Assembly (NCBI RefSeq): GCF_018619335.1
Contig: NZ_JAHHDX010000060.1
Location: 1 to 44,363 of the forward strand
Length of the DNA stretch: 44,363 bases
DNA from: Alteromonas sp. ALT199
Lineage (GTDB): Bacteria; Pseudomonadota; Gammaproteobacteria; Enterobacterales; Alteromonadaceae
Reading direction: 5' to 3'
Positions 43,117 to 44,363 of this stretch are shown one piece after another. Both the position numbers and the translations under genes were made by a program. The first letter of the stretch is position 1. The number at the start of each line of letters is the position of its first letter. Below the pieces are notes generated by a model. That model was not told the origin of the DNA. It saw nothing but the letters and a program-made list of their open reading frames with translations, and did no database searches.

Positions 43117-44337
43117 CTAGGCGGACTTCTTACGAAATTTACGTAAGCTAATAAACCCTAACCCAGTGAGAAGTAGAAGGATATGACTAGGCTCACTTAC
43201 TGCTGTAGGAGCAGCAACAAATTCTGTGATAGGAGTTTGGGTCATCACAACGTTCCCCGAATCAACAAACGTTAAGCCAGTTACGAATGCCATATCATCT
43301 TCAGGATTTATCATGTTGGATGTGTCGATACCCAAAATACGAAACTCAGACACACCATCAGAATTGAAAAGGAACTCTTCTTCAGCAAGAAGGTTGCTCT
43401 CAAATTCCCAACCATTATTTCCCATCAACCAAAGTTCGTAATCTGCATCGAAACCTGAAGGTAGGTATACAGAACCAATGTTAGGACCTGATTCGACTAC
43501 ATAGTCGTATCCAATGGCTACATCAGGGTCGATGAAAACTTGTTCTTCCTGTTCAACACTGAAGTCAAACTCCCAGCCGCCATCTACCACCTCGGTTGGC
43601 ATAAAAGGATCTACTGACGTACCCGTACCTTCACTAGTTGCATCATCAGAGGCTAAAGAGGCAACGCCGTCTCTGAAGTTATATACCCAAATGCCAGTTT
43701 CATCAACATTCGAACTTTCAGCTAATTCCAAGATTTTTTCAACGCCACTTCCAGGAAGTGAAATGAAACCTTGTGTGGAAGTTGAAACTCCCGCTTGAGA
43801 AGCTGGAGTATATTCACTATCTTCTTCCGCCTCTCTGTATTCTAGTTTTTGATATCTAAACTCGACATCAAAATCACCTTCTTGTCCAGTATCATCAGAG
43901 CGGTCTATAAGTAGTGCTTGAAACGTATTATAACGGTTATCTTCACTTTCCTGATAGAACGCATCAGTACTCATTTCACTCCAAGTTACAGCAACTACAC
44001 CTTCTTGGGGCGAACCAATATAAGTTTGACCGCAACCAAAACAGTTATAATTGCCGGTCGCGGTAAAAGGGACAATAGAATCGCCGTTGTATGCTAAGCT
44101 AGCACTCTCAAGAAACGCTATAGTACCGTACTGTCTAGGACGGAAAATTTCATAGCTGTTATCGCCGAGTTTCACCTCGAAGGGCAAATTAAACTCAGGA
44201 GCCCACTCGGTGTAAGTTTCATCTGTGCCGTAGCCCTCAAGTCCGCCCATTCCACCTATGATGATATTGGCCTGGGTGTTAAATGAAAAACTCGCGAGGG
44301 TTAGTGAGGCAACTGCAACAGTGCTTAACCATTTCAT
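43117..44337 (-). CDS. PEP-CTERM sorted protein with NIDO-like domain
   Basis: A 406-residue exported protein with a signal peptide ending near TQANI (about residue 23). Residues about 25-185 resemble a nidogen-like (NIDO) domain (TYTEWAPEFNLPF, YGTIAFLESA, VAVTWSEMSTDAFYQ, NTFQALLIDRSDDTGQEGDFDVEFRYQKLEY). An acidic, Thr/Ser-rich middle follows. The C-terminus VSEPSHILLLLTGLGFISLRKFRKK is a PEP-CTERM signal: Pro-containing motif, hydrophobic segment, basic end. An exosortase elsewhere in the genome would process it, and export to the surface or exopolysaccharide is expected. No exosortase gene is in the window. Confidence 0.85.
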   Translation of the reverse strand: MKWLSTVAVASLTLASFSFNTQANIIIGGMGGLEGYGTDETYTEWAPEFNLPFEVKLGDNSYEIFRPRQYGTIAFLESASLAYNGDSIVPFTATGNYNCFGCGQTYIGSPQEGVVAVTWSEMSTDAFYQESEDNRYNTFQALLIDRSDDTGQEGDFDVEFRYQKLEYREAEEDSEYTPASQAGVSTSTQGFISLPGSGVEKILELAESSNVDETGIWVYNFRDGVASLASDDATSEGTGTSVDPFMPTEVVDGGWEFDFSVEQEEQVFIDPDVAIGYDYVVESGPNIGSVYLPSGFDADYELWLMGNNGWEFESNLLAEEEFLFNSDGVSEFRILGIDTSNMINPEDDMAFVTGLTFVDSGNVVMTQTPITEFVAAPTAVSEPSHILLLLTGLGFISLRKFRKKSA

Positions 44338-44363
44338 GCTTATAACTTCCTTATACCTTATTT

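Overview
The window looks like a chromosomal segment of a marine gammaproteobacterium of the Alteromonadaceae, most likely Alteromonas. This is inferred from moderate-to-low GC, dense gammaproteobacterial housekeeping genes (srmB, rdgB, hemW, cca, yggN, ybiT types) and accessory families common in Alteromonadales (DUF3718, DUF1566, MipA, PEP-CTERM). No species was identified by search. No rRNA, CRISPR array, prophage, integrase or intact insertion sequence was seen.

Layout. (a) 1-1090: one unrecognised gene preceded by a 19-bp palindrome. (b) 1311-6272: the leucine operon leuABCD with a complete attenuator: promoter, a 19-residue leader peptide rich in Leu, an antiterminator arm overlapping the leader stop, and a terminator. 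(c) 6522-9948: an HD-GYP-type protein convergent with a gspA/gspB (exeA/exeB-like) pair. The HD-GYP protein and GspB share an N-terminal DUF3391-like domain. (d) 10058-15833: cca (without a recognisable HD domain), a WD40 remnant, a lipoprotein, srmB, a 128-bp structured repeat, rdgB and hemW. (e) 15885-20912, minus strand: a YggN-family protein, two adjacent DUF1566 proteins (the larger a PKD-type lipoprotein), and a REC-CheC response regulator overlapping a PAS protein. (f) 21179-23260: lrgB, lrgA and an upstream LytTR regulator with a degenerate receiver. (g) 23365-30708: small exported proteins, a permuted papain-like protein, an orphan MbnP-like lipoprotein, tRNA-Ile(CAU), an MFS transporter, an MscS channel and a PA2778/PA2779-type peptidase pair. 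(h) 31131-35800: a YbiT-type ABC-F gene with a 3' frameshift, a lipoprotein, MipA and CreA. (i) 35870-42522: the histidine utilisation cluster, hutC-hutU-hutH on minus and hutI-hutG on plus, around a palindromic HutC-like operator. (j) 42551-44337: an IalB-family protein and a PEP-CTERM protein with a NIDO-like domain.

How genes work together. leuABCD encodes the leucine-specific branch from 2-ketoisovalerate to 2-ketoisocaproate. The hut genes encode the four-step route from histidine to glutamate plus formamide, controlled by HutC. The LytTR gene beside lrgAB suggests local control of a membrane transport or holin-like system. No wholly new multi-gene system is evident. The least explained items are the DUF3391-like domain on GspB, the GGA-hairpin repeat upstream of rdgB, the orphan MbnP with an altered core motif, the REC-CheC/PAS pair and the ABC-F frameshift.
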